DNA of 38,732 nucleotides from Verrucomicrobiaceae bacterium (GTDB lineage: Bacteria > Verrucomicrobiota > Verrucomicrobiia > Verrucomicrobiales > DEV007): NCBI GenBank assembly GCA_009936795.1, contig JAACDM010000481.1, positions 1-38,732 of the forward strand. The letters are read 5' to 3'. The position numbers and the translations under genes were made by a program. Under the pieces are notes generated by a model. It was not told where the DNA came from. It worked only from the letters and a program-made list of their open reading frames with translations, and ran no database searches. Shown here in pieces: positions 18,725-26,345 of this stretch. How positions within the stretch are numbered: position 1 is the stretch's first letter; every line of letters starts with the position of its first letter.

Positions 18725-20235
18725 CAGTGTTTGGACGATGAAGAATCCTCGTTTGAATGATCAGAATCCTCTCCCCCTTCCTGCTCTGAACTCGGGGTGT
18801 CGTCAACCGAATCAGGCTTCTTGGGCTCTTCATTAGCATCTTCGTAAGGTCCGTTGTGGAATTCGTAACCACTGTAAGGATCACCAGCATCATCTGATTT
18901 CTCGTCCTCTCCAGAGTCAGGCCCAAAGCCATCTTCGTATTCCGGCACCCCATCACCCTCAGCAAGAGCATCATTTGCTTCAAAATCTGCCAGCGCGCTC
19001 TCATCTGTCGTCGTTCTGTCAGGTTCGGATTGTCCAACCGTTCCGACCGGCAGCGCACCAGGAACGGAAATTTCGCGCGCGGCTGCCCGCTTCTTCGCCC
19101 GAACGGCTCTTTCAGCTTCCTCCTCGGCTTCAAGTCGACGTCGCTTACGATCCATGAAGAAGGCCATCCAAATGCAGAACTCGTAGAGAATGACCATTGG
19201 CACCGCCAGCAAACAGAGGGTCGGAGCATCCGGCGTCGGCGTGATAATCGCTGCCACCACGAAGATGATGACGACCGCATGCGAGCGGTTCTTTGCCATG
19301 AAGCTGTAACCTAACAATTCGAGCTTCACCAGTGTTAGCACGACCACCGGCAATTCGAACGCAAGGCCAAAGATCAGGACGAGCTGACTGACAAAGCTAA
19401 CGTAATAGCCAATTCGATAATCCGATTGGATCCCAAGTTCTTCGGCATAGGAATGAAAGAATTCCAAGACACGAGGCGTGACAATCCAATAGGCAAACGA
19501 AGCTCCAAAGAGAAAGAGTAAGAAGCCAACGCCTACGGCAGGGATGACCGCCTTTTTCTCTTTGCCCGTCAACCCGGGGAACACGAACTGAGCAAAGAAA
19601 TAAAGCAGGAGCGGAAATGCTAGGATAATCCCTGCGAGCAACGAGATCTTTAGAGAAAGCATGAATGCCTCAGGCGGCTTCAGCGCACTCATCTCAATGA
19701 GATTCCCTTGGCGCCCAACCTTGGCGTTAGGGTTCTTCTCGACCAGTTTCAGAACCGTGTCGCGGAGCGGCACATTGTCAGTGATCGCTTTGTTCACAAA
19801 GGACTCTCGAGCTTCCTTTGGAAGAACCAGCGTGGCGTTGAAGAACGGTAAAGCCTCCACATAAAGGCGAAGATGTTTCTCCTTCTCACCGAGGGCAGCC
19901 GTGATGAAATCCTCACGATAGGTCTTGTCGAGGCTCGTCGCAGTCTTCGACAGAGTCTGAACCTTCAGCCAATCTAACTTGGCCACATCCGGCGGCAGAT
20001 CAATACTCGCACCAAGACCAGCCAACTCGATAGGGCGCTTCAGAGAATCGAAGAGCGGCTCTCGAAAGACAAACGCCCCGATCATAAAGATGATCAATGT
20101 CGCGATGACTTTAACCAGCATCTGCCGGAGCTCCTCCAAATGCTCGAGGAACGGCATCTCTTTGTCATGGTGCCCACGGTCGCGAGCAAGCTTTTCACGC
20201 GCTCCAAAGAGCTTACCTAGGACACGCTTCATCAT
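18724..20235 (-). CDS. tatC: Twin-arginine translocase subunit TatC, enlarged
   Basis: TatC is the membrane receptor for folded proteins carrying RR signal peptides. The N-terminal motif FLEHLEELRQML (29-40) and the later motif GLAFELPVVVLTLVKL (about 290-305) are diagnostic, with six hydrophobic spans ending near residue 360. At 503 residues it is about twice the usual length. One extra part is the first periplasmic loop, about 125 residues (60-185) and rich in charged residues. The other is a cytoplasmic tail of about 140 residues (362-503), first basic, then strongly acidic and Ser-rich. Its ATG overlaps the argH stop (TGATG). TatA and TatB are not in the window. A Tat substrate (the DUF1501 protein) is encoded downstream at 32403. 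Confidence 0.95.
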   Translation of the reverse strand: MMKRVLGKLFGAREKLARDRGHHDKEMPFLEHLEELRQMLVKVIATLIIFMIGAFVFREPLFDSLKRPIELAGLGASIDLPPDVAKLDWLKVQTLSKTATSLDKTYREDFITAALGEKEKHLRLYVEALPFFNATLVLPKEARESFVNKAITDNVPLRDTVLKLVEKNPNAKVGRQGNLIEMSALKPPEAFMLSLKISLLAGIILAFPLLLYFFAQFVFPGLTGKEKKAVIPAVGVGFLLFLFGASFAYWIVTPRVLEFFHSYAEELGIQSDYRIGYYVSFVSQLVLIFGLAFELPVVVLTLVKLELLGYSFMAKNRSHAVVIIFVVAAIITPTPDAPTLCLLAVPMVILYEFCIWMAFFMDRKRRRLEAEEEAERAVRAKKRAAAREISVPGALPVGTVGQSEPDRTTTDESALADFEANDALAEGDGVPEYEDGFGPDSGEDEKSDDAGDPYSGYEFHNGPYEDANEEPKKPDSVDDTPSSEQEGGEDSDHSNEDSSSSKH

Positions 20236-21608
20236 GGGGCAGACAGGTCGAGCTTGGTTGCCCAGTGGGCCAGTTCGTCATTCACCCGCTGTGGAGAAGG
20301 TGCCCCAATGGCCTCACGAGCAGCCAAGGCAGCATCCAAATTCAGGACACCAAAAACAGATTCTTCGAAGGCTTCGGAGAACTGCTGGAAGTGTTCCAAC
20401 GTCATGTCAGGAAACGCCACACGTTCTTCTAACGAATACGCAGTGAGCTTCCCAATAATCTCATGGGCTTGGCGAAACGGAACGCCCTGCTTCACCAAAT
20501 AATCCGCAAGATCAGTGGCCAACAGAAACGGGTCGCTTGCAGCAGCGCGCATGGACGCTTCTTTTACAGTGGCTTGGGCAATCATCTCCGTGAAGATATC
20601 TAAACACATCTCTGCCGTGTCAATAGAGTCAAAGAGCCGTTCCTTGTCTTCCTGCAAATCGCGATTGTAGGTCATGGGCAGCCCTTTGAGCGTTGTCAGC
20701 AACGCCATCAGATTTCCGTAAAGCCTGCCAGTCTTGCCACGCGTCAATTCCGCAGCATCTGGATTCTTTTTCTGCGGCATCAAGCTCGAGCCCGTGGTGT
20801 GCGCGTCGCTCAGCGCCATGAAATCGAACTCTGCAGAAACCCAGAGAATCACGTCCTCACTCAAGCGCGAAAGGTGCGTTCCTAACAACGCGAGATCGAA
20901 CAGCATCTCCGCCATGAAATCGCGATCACTCACGGCGTCCATGCTATTGCGACTGACCTTGGAAAACCCAAGTTCCTTAGCCACCGCCTCACGGTCAATT
21001 AAGATGGTAGAACCCGCCAAGGCACCACTGCCAAGGGGCATGCTATCAATCCGCTCACGGGCATCTTGCAATCGACCATGGTCCCGAGATAACATTTCCA
21101 CATAAGCGAGCAAGTGGTGACCTAGTAAGACGGGCTGCCCACGTTGTAAATGGGTGTAGCCAGGCAAGACCGCTTCGGGATGTCGCTGTCCTAGACCTAC
21201 GAGACTCGATCGGAGCGCACAAATCTTGATCGAAAGAGCGTCCACCGCATCGAGAGCATACAGACGCATATCAACAGCCACTTGGTCATTTCGGCTCCGA
21301 CCAGTGTGCAGCTTGGCACCGGCCGGACCAATACGATCCGTCAGTACCTTCTCGATATTCATGTGGATGTCCTCAAGATCGACACTGAAAGGAAAGGCGC
21401 CCTCCGCGATCTCTTGCTCAATCTGGCGTAGGCCATCAGCGATCGTCGCTGCCTCCTCAGATTTTAGAATACCAGCGCGCACCAAGCCATTGGCGTGGGC
21501 GATCGAAGCCCTCACATCGTGTTTATAAAGACGCCAATCGAACGAGATCGACTCGCCGAAGCGCTTCATCAAATCCGTGGTCTCTTCCTGAAATCTGCCC
21601 TTCCACAT
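20232..21608 (-). CDS. argH: Argininosuccinate lyase
   Basis: About 458 residues from the ATG at 21608, giving MWKGRFQEETTDLMKRFGES, the standard ArgH N-terminus; the open frame extends 13 codons further upstream without homology. The enzyme splits argininosuccinate into arginine and fumarate. The superfamily signature GSSLMPQKKNPDAAELTRGK, which carries the catalytic serine loop, is intact, and HTGRSRNDQVAVDMRLY and GYTHLQRGQPVLLGHHLLAY are present. The stop overlaps the tatC start. The Fur-family gene ends 44 bases upstream on the same strand. Confidence 0.97.
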   Translation of the reverse strand: MWKGRFQEETTDLMKRFGESISFDWRLYKHDVRASIAHANGLVRAGILKSEEAATIADGLRQIEQEIAEGAFPFSVDLEDIHMNIEKVLTDRIGPAGAKLHTGRSRNDQVAVDMRLYALDAVDALSIKICALRSSLVGLGQRHPEAVLPGYTHLQRGQPVLLGHHLLAYVEMLSRDHGRLQDARERIDSMPLGSGALAGSTILIDREAVAKELGFSKVSRNSMDAVSDRDFMAEMLFDLALLGTHLSRLSEDVILWVSAEFDFMALSDAHTTGSSLMPQKKNPDAAELTRGKTGRLYGNLMALLTTLKGLPMTYNRDLQEDKERLFDSIDTAEMCLDIFTEMIAQATVKEASMRAAASDPFLLATDLADYLVKQGVPFRQAHEIIGKLTAYSLEERVAFPDMTLEHFQQFSEAFEESVFGVLNLDAALAAREAIGAPSPQRVNDELAHWATKLDLSAP

Positions 21609-21652
21609 AAGCCGGCTGGAACATGTTCCGGGCACCTTCCGGCGCAAGTCCT

Positions 21653-22135
21653 TTAATCCTCCGCTACCGCGGCGTCTTCGTTCTTGCTACAAGCCCCAAA
21701 TCGCTGCAGTTCCTCGCAAGAGGCTTCGATCCGGATCATCTTCCGCGTCGGCTTGAATCCCAGCCGTCTGGTGATGCAATCTTCCAGAAGATTGATGTGC
21801 TCATCCTCAAATTCCACGACCTTGTCGCAATCGGTGCAAATTAAGTGATTGTGGTGAGGGTGATCTAGGAAATTGGGATCGTAGTGCTTGTTCTCCTTCC
21901 CAAGATCGATCTCGTGAAGAAGTCCACTCTCCACGAGAAGAGTCAGTGTCCGATACACGGTGGCACGAGAGGTCGACGCGTCCTGTTGACGAGCACGTTC
22001 CCAGAGTTCATCTGCGGTGAAATGCTCCTTTGTCGCGAATGCCGTTTGCACGATTCCCTCCCGCTGAGGGGTCTGGCGAAGTCCTTTCTTTTTAAGAAAG
22101 ATCTCGAATCGATCTTGGACGTCCTCAAGTTGCAT
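21653..22135 (-). CDS. Fur-family metal-responsive transcriptional regulator
   Basis: A 160-residue Fur-type repressor. The winged helix is at about residues 20-80 (FTADELWERA, TSRATVYRTLTLLVESGLLH), followed by the metal-binding dimer domain with HPHHNHLICTDC (92-103), which supplies histidine ligands and one CxxC. A second cysteine pair further on (Cys140, Cys149) is spaced differently from the usual structural zinc site. Sequence alone does not decide between iron (Fur), zinc (Zur) and peroxide (PerR) sensing. It heads the fur-argH-tatC run and is preceded on the same strand by the SRP RNA. Confidence 0.93.
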   Translation of the reverse strand: MQLEDVQDRFEIFLKKKGLRQTPQREGIVQTAFATKEHFTADELWERARQQDASTSRATVYRTLTLLVESGLLHEIDLGKENKHYDPNFLDHPHHNHLICTDCDKVVEFEDEHINLLEDCITRRLGFKPTRKMIRIEASCEELQRFGACSKNEDAAVAED

Positions 22136-22204
22136 GGTTGGAGCAAGGATAAAGGGATTCGGAGCTTGGTCAATCCGCGTCCACTTAGACGAGAAGAAAG
22201 AAGT

Positions 22205-22294
22205 GCCAGGAAACTACGGCAAGGTCGGACACGCTACCGTTGCTCCCTTTCGGGCCTGGCGGAGTTCACACGCCGAACATCCATAGCTCCTGGC
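22205..22294 (-). ncRNA. ffs: Signal recognition particle RNA, small bacterial (4.5S) type
   Basis: The minus strand contains the SRP domain IV core CCGCCAGGCCCGAAAGGGAG followed by CAACGG: a GAAA tetraloop closed by CCC/GGG, with the asymmetric AGCA loop. The flanks pair into the expected long rod: GCCAGGA at the 5' end with TCCTGGC at the 3' end, then GCTATGG with CCGTAGT, then GTTCGG with CCGACC with one mismatch. Length and shape fit the short 4.5S RNA that binds Ffh for co-translational membrane targeting. It lies about 70 bases upstream of the Fur-family gene on the same strand. Exact ends are set from the helix. Confidence 0.85.
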
Positions 22295-22570
22295 GTTCGT
22301 GCATTAAACCGCATCGCTATGGGGGCAACCACTTTTTGACAGGAAAGCCTTGCAGACTTCACTAATCGCTTCTAAATTAGCGCAATCACAAGCCAAACGC
22401 GTAGGGCATTTCAGAGGTTTCCGATCGTCCGAACGGCCATTCCTTTTACGAGAATGTTCTCAGAAAAGGGTTGCCAAACCCACGTTTCTTGGACACAACA
22501 CCGTTCCTTGCGAGACACCTCTCGCGGGATCCCTAGACGCCCAACCACCCAGTAACCAAACGAATCACCC

Positions 22571-23341
22571 ATGCACAACATGCTCACTACCCTGTCGCTG
22601 ATCGCACTGATCGGGGCGGCAGTCCTCAGCTTCATGAACAAGGAGAACCTCGCTACAGCGAAGGTCGACCAGAGCGAAATGAAGAAGGTTCTGAAACGGA
22701 CCGAAATCGAGTTGGAAGAGTCGACCAACACACTCAATGAACTCGACGGTAACTTGGTCACGGCAACTGCGGAACTCGAGACGTTCGCTACTGAAGCTGA
22801 GGCGCTAACATCACAGATCCAGGCGAAGGAAGATGAACTTGAGACGCTGCAAGGTAACCTTACGGACTCTCAAGAGAACCTCAGCGGGATGAAAGACGAA
22901 TTTTCCACCGTTGGTGATCTTGAGGCCGCCAAGAGTAGCCTTGAGGAACTCCGCGCAGAAGTCGCCACCCTTACAAGTAAAGCAAACGCCCTCACGAGCG
23001 AAGTGGCCAGCGCCACCAAGGTTTCTCAAAATCTGCAAAATGAGATTGATGAAATCACCGACCTCAACAAGAAGCAAGACGAGGGAATCGTAGCCGACGA
23101 CTTCTCTGCTGCCATCGCCCAGGTATACACCAATTGGGGCTTCGTCGTTCTCGGAGCAGGCAACAATCAACGCGCAGCAAAAGGAGCAACCCTGTCAGTC
23201 CGGCGCAACGGTGCAGAGATTGCTCAAATTACGATCACGGACCTGCTTCAAAATCGTGCTGTCGCTGATGTCGTTCGCGGCAGTCTCGCCGAGGGCGTGA
23301 CACTCCAAGCCGGAGATCGCGTTTACGCCCAAGCCAAGTAG
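22571..23341 (+). CDS. Membrane-anchored coiled-coil protein with C-terminal beta domain (paralogue 1)
   Basis: A 256-residue protein with one N-terminal hydrophobic segment (about residues 4-22, LTTLSLIALIGAAVLSF) that anchors it in the inner membrane. A long heptad-rich coiled coil follows (about 30-175). The C-terminal domain of about 75 residues is beta-rich and ends in LQAGDRVYAQAK. The next gene has the same layout and a related C-terminal domain (aligned W-x-F-V, GN, V-x-R-x-G, R-x-VA, QAGD-x-V). I do not recognise the family. It is the first gene of a three-gene plus-strand group ending at a terminator. The ATG has no obvious ribosome binding site; a second in-frame ATG lies three codons later. 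Confidence 0.8.
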   Translation: MHNMLTTLSLIALIGAAVLSFMNKENLATAKVDQSEMKKVLKRTEIELEESTNTLNELDGNLVTATAELETFATEAEALTSQIQAKEDELETLQGNLTDSQENLSGMKDEFSTVGDLEAAKSSLEELRAEVATLTSKANALTSEVASATKVSQNLQNEIDEITDLNKKQDEGIVADDFSAAIAQVYTNWGFVVLGAGNNQRAAKGATLSVRRNGAEIAQITITDLLQNRAVADVVRGSLAEGVTLQAGDRVYAQAK

Positions 23342-23387
23342 AGCAACTTAAACATTTCAGTAACCATCCTCTAAAGACTCTATTATC

Positions 23388-24164
23388 ATGAGCAAAGTAT
23401 TTCTTATCCTCGCCATCATCGCTGCCGGGGCGGCTTCCTTCATGGCTTTTGGAAACAAAGCCACCTTCACTGACGTCCTCGCAGAGAACAAGAAATCAAA
23501 GGCAGAGATCACCAAACTCAAGCGCCGCAATAGCACTGAGCTTGGTAAGATTGACAACGCCAAAGCTGACTTGGCTGCCGTTGAAGAATCCCGCAATGAG
23601 GCTGAGGCCCGTCGGAATTTAAAGCGTGAGAACCTGAACAAACGCTCCGCAGCCGTGAACACGACGAATGGCGAGCTACAGAAGGTGAATCTCGAAATTC
23701 AGGAACTGACAACGATTCTTAACGGCCTCGATCTTCCCAATCCTGAAGCTCTCAATTCCGAGTTGGAAACAGCCTCAGGAGAGAAGCTCGAGCTCGAGAC
23801 AACCATCGAAGAGCAGTCTATTCTCGCGGAAAGCCTGCGCACGTCGGTCAACGACAAGCGCGGCGTCCTCAAGAGCCTCAAAAAATCGAGCGCCGATCGC
23901 GCAGCCAGCCTTGGCGTACGCTCGCGCCGAGGCCGTATCTCGGCTGTCGATCCTAGCTGGGACTTCGCAGTCATTAACATCGGCAATACTGCCGGAATCA
24001 GCGCCAACGACCGTGTCATTGTGGAACGTGGTGGCCAGCGCGTCGGAATGTTGGTCGTCAAGTCGGTTGAGCGAGCAAGGATCGTCGCCAACCTCGTCCC
24101 TGAAACAGGTCAAGGCGTGCAGGCAGGTGATACGGTAATCTTTCAGCAGAAAGCAGACGGCTAA
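23388..24164 (+). CDS. Membrane-anchored coiled-coil protein with C-terminal beta domain (paralogue 2)
   Basis: A 258-residue paralogue of the preceding gene. It has an N-terminal hydrophobic segment (KVFLILAIIAAGAASFMAF), a charged coiled coil at about residues 25-175, and a C-terminal domain starting near GRISAVDPSWDFAVINIGNT and ending VQAGDTVIFQQKADG. The C-terminal domain resembles small beta-barrels found at the ends of other secreted coiled-coil proteins, but the function is unknown. It lies 46 bases after paralogue 1 and 41 before the lipoprotein gene. Divergence between the paralogues is high, so the duplication is old. Confidence 0.8.
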   Translation: MSKVFLILAIIAAGAASFMAFGNKATFTDVLAENKKSKAEITKLKRRNSTELGKIDNAKADLAAVEESRNEAEARRNLKRENLNKRSAAVNTTNGELQKVNLEIQELTTILNGLDLPNPEALNSELETASGEKLELETTIEEQSILAESLRTSVNDKRGVLKSLKKSSADRAASLGVRSRRGRISAVDPSWDFAVINIGNTAGISANDRVIVERGGQRVGMLVVKSVERARIVANLVPETGQGVQAGDTVIFQQKADG

Positions 24165-24205
24165 AAATTCAAGCAAGGCACTGGTAACGGTGTCACCCTC
24201 CGACC

Positions 24206-24385
24206 ATGAAATCATTCGCCTACCTCTTTGCGGCCCTTGGGATCCTTAGTCTCGGAGCATGTGAAAGCATTAAATTTAAGGGTGACGACTCAGGCGGAAC
24301 AATGCCATGGACTTCACCTGAAGGCTTCGAATCCTCAGGTGCGGGCACTCCTTTCGGAGCCATGGGCGGTCTCCAAGGCCGCTAA
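24206..24385 (+). CDS. Small lipoprotein
   Basis: A 59-residue product starting MKSFAYLFAALGILSLGACE. This is a lipoprotein signal with lipobox LGAC, so Cys19 would be lipidated. The mature part is about 40 residues, rich in Gly, Ser and Pro, with no domain. It follows the two coiled-coil paralogues and ends 30 bases before a strong terminator, so it is probably the last gene of that operon. Its small size makes it easy to miss in automated calls. Confidence 0.75.
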   Translation: MKSFAYLFAALGILSLGACESIKFKGDDSGGTMPWTSPEGFESSGAGTPFGAMGGLQGR

Positions 24386-24415
24386 TTTCGAGCTCTAAAC
24401 GAAATCTCTTCTACA

Positions 24416-24447
24416 GAAAGGCGGCCCCAGGGTCGCCTTTCTTGTTT
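24416..24447 (+). terminator. Rho-independent terminator of coiled-coil operon
   Basis: The stem GAAAGGCG pairs with CGCCTTTC across a C/G-rich loop and is followed by TTGTTT. It sits 30 bases after the lipoprotein stop. The stem is symmetric enough to work only weakly, if at all, on the other strand. Confidence 0.8.
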
Positions 24448-24467
24448 CTGTCCGGCATTCTTCCTCT

Positions 24468-24827
24468 ATGGCAAATAACGTCCTCGGCACCGAGCTCACT
24501 ACCTGTTCAACCGAGCCCATGACGGGCTTCTTTCGAGACGGCTGTTGCAATACAAACGCTGACGATCAGGGCATGCACTCAATCTGCGTCGTTTTAACAG
24601 ACACGTTTCTCGCCTTTAGCAAAGAGCGCGGCAACGATCTCTCTACCCCGCATCCAGCCTACGGATTCCCGGGCCTTGTCGCTGGCAACCGCTGGTGCCT
24701 CTGCCTCAGCCGCTGGGTCGAAGCACTTCAGGCAGATTGCGCGCCCAAAGTCGTCTTGGAGGCCACCCATGCTTCGGTCGCCGAGTTCGTTGATCTAGAG
24801 ACGCTCCAGGAACACGCCGTCTCCTGA
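24468..24827 (+). CDS. DUF2237 family protein
   Basis: A 119-residue protein matching the DUF2237 pattern throughout: NVLGTELTTCSTEPMTGFFR, DGCCNT, ERGNDLSTPHPAYGFPGLVA, GNRWCLCLSRW and PKVVLEATH. The family is widespread in bacteria, cytoplasmic, rich in conserved cysteines and without a known role. It follows the terminator of the previous operon and is convergent with the helix-turn-helix gene, 14 bases apart. Confidence 0.92.
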   Translation: MANNVLGTELTTCSTEPMTGFFRDGCCNTNADDQGMHSICVVLTDTFLAFSKERGNDLSTPHPAYGFPGLVAGNRWCLCLSRWVEALQADCAPKVVLEATHASVAEFVDLETLQEHAVS

Positions 24828-24841
24828 AAAACCCTTCCATC

Positions 24842-25330
24842 CTACTTGGAAAACGTTCTAGGAGGGTCCCCGGGCTTGGGAATGTGCTCGAAGTCCCCTT
24901 CCTCACAGCACCGCACGAAGCCTTCCGTAAAACCCTTGAGATGCTCCCAGACACTCCGAATCTCTTCCGATTCATCGTCGGTGATGGAGTTGTCCACGGC
25001 CGCCTTTGAGATCGTCGACAGAAGGTCCGCAAATTGCTGCACGATCTCGTTCGTGGCTGGCACCACTTCAAAGCCCTCATCGCAAAAACTCTTTGGATTC
25101 CGCACAAAGTAGCCACCGGCTTGCTGGCAGAGCCACTCAATGATACCTGAATCCCCTGTAAGCGTCCGCAGTTGGTCCACACGGTCCAAAGGATTGCGGC
25201 TTCCGCTCCCCATATCCGTATTCGGCTGCGCCCACTTGTAGACGAGCGAGAGTGAAAGTCCCATCTCCGCAGCCACCTCCTTGGGTCCCCGGTTCTTGAA
25301 AGCCTTGCGAATCACGTCGTGAGAATCCAT
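24842..25330 (-). CDS. Helix-turn-helix protein resembling phage CII-type regulators
   Basis: 162 residues from the ATG at 25330, which has GGGA upstream; an in-frame TTG at 25360 would add ten. The N-terminal part is a helix-turn-helix (FKNRGPKEVAAEMGLSLSLV, then YKWAQP) of the kind in phage P2-like CII/CP76 proteins. The middle is helical (QQFADLLSTISKAAVDNSIT, then DDESEEIR), also as in that family. Such proteins are found as chromosomal genes in Verrucomicrobia outside any prophage, and no phage genes are seen here. It is divergent from the secreted Ala-rich protein and may regulate it, an inference from position only. Confidence 0.65.
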   Translation of the reverse strand: MDSHDVIRKAFKNRGPKEVAAEMGLSLSLVYKWAQPNTDMGSGSRNPLDRVDQLRTLTGDSGIIEWLCQQAGGYFVRNPKSFCDEGFEVVPATNEIVQQFADLLSTISKAAVDNSITDDESEEIRSVWEHLKGFTEGFVRCCEEGDFEHIPKPGDPPRTFSK

Positions 25331-25552
25331 GATTTCCCATAAACTAAACTTAGCTTTCAATCGATCAGAAAACGCGATTTGCCTCAGCAGATCGAGCCGT
25401 CACAAAGAAATCTCCCCTGAATTCTCAATTTGCCTTGAAAAAACTGGTAGAAACCGTTCGAAATGAGAGTATCAGTATAGGAATTCGCTTGCGCGATCCG
25501 GCAATTCTCCGATACCTTTAACAGAACTATTTACCAAACGAGGAAACAACGC

Positions 25553-26176
25553 ATGAAGAAAGTTATTCTTACCACCTCCATCGCCGCTCTGGGACTGGCT
25601 CTCCAGGCCTCTGCAGCGGATCTCACCGAGAAGCTGATCGACGCGAAGAGCTGCAAAGCTGCTTCCCAGCTTGTCACTACGGGCATGAATGTTTCCAGCG
25701 AAGTCGCCACGGTGACCGCTACGCTTGAAGTTGCTCTCAAAGCAAAAGCCTCCTGCGCATGCGAGACAGTGACCGCTGTCATCGAAGCCACCGGAGCTGA
25801 CGCCAAAGACAAGAAGGCTCTCATCGAGGCAATCTTCGAAACCGCTATCACCGCGCTTCCTGAGGAGACGGCCGCCATCACTGAGTGCGCAGTCGCGGCA
25901 GCTCCAGCGCACGCTTCCACTATCGAGAAGGTTCTCAACAAGGTCTTCGCCGGCCAAGACAACGATTACCTCGGCGAAAGTGGTTCCGAGAAGGGCTACT
26001 CCAAGCAGGAAAGCTACGGTAAGAGCGAGCCTGTCGAAACAGAAGAGGTAGCCGAAGAGTCTGAATATCCAGTCTACTCGCTTCCCGCGCCAGTCTACCT
26101 CATCGCTCCAAGTGGTGGGATCGTTCCTCCAGGTGAGTTCTCACCGGTAAGCCCAAGCAGTCCATCCAAGGACTAG
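25553..26176 (+). CDS. Secreted Ala-rich protein with Pro/Ser-rich tail
   Basis: A 207-residue protein with a clear signal peptide (MKKVILTTSIAALGLALQAS, cleaved after ASA). The mature N-terminal half (23-133) is helical and rich in Ala, Thr and Glu with four cysteines (34, 68, 70, 112) that could form disulfides. The second half is acidic, then Pro/Ser-rich and apparently disordered. GAGGAAACAACGC before the ATG is one of the best ribosome binding sites in the window, and a strong terminator follows, so the gene is probably well expressed as a single-gene unit. I do not recognise the family. Confidence 0.8.
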   Translation: MKKVILTTSIAALGLALQASAADLTEKLIDAKSCKAASQLVTTGMNVSSEVATVTATLEVALKAKASCACETVTAVIEATGADAKDKKALIEAIFETAITALPEETAAITECAVAAAPAHASTIEKVLNKVFAGQDNDYLGESGSEKGYSKQESYGKSEPVETEEVAEESEYPVYSLPAPVYLIAPSGGIVPPGEFSPVSPSSPSKD

Positions 26177-26215
26177 TTCCAACTAAGACTTAAGCAGTCT
26201 GACCGTTATTTTATT

Positions 26216-26250
26216 AGAAGGCCTAGCTCAGTGAGCTAGGCCTTCTTGGT
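26216..26250 (+). terminator. Rho-independent terminator
   Basis: A 15-bp perfect stem, AGAAGGCCTAGCTCA with its complement beginning at GTGAGCTAGG, is followed by TTGGTTT. It lies about 40 bases after the secreted Ala-rich gene, with an AT-rich stretch on the left, so it may also act on the other strand. Confidence 0.9.
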
Positions 26251-26345
26251 TTAGTAAATCAGCGCCAACCCCTTCCTCTGAGCCATCCGTTAGAAAGCCC
26301 TGGACGATTCTATTCTTTGCACTGGGCATTTTTCCTACCTCGGTC

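Noticed and set aside
24842-25330. Prophage, suggested by the CII-like regulator
   Set aside because: No integrase, structural or lysis genes and no attachment repeats nearby.
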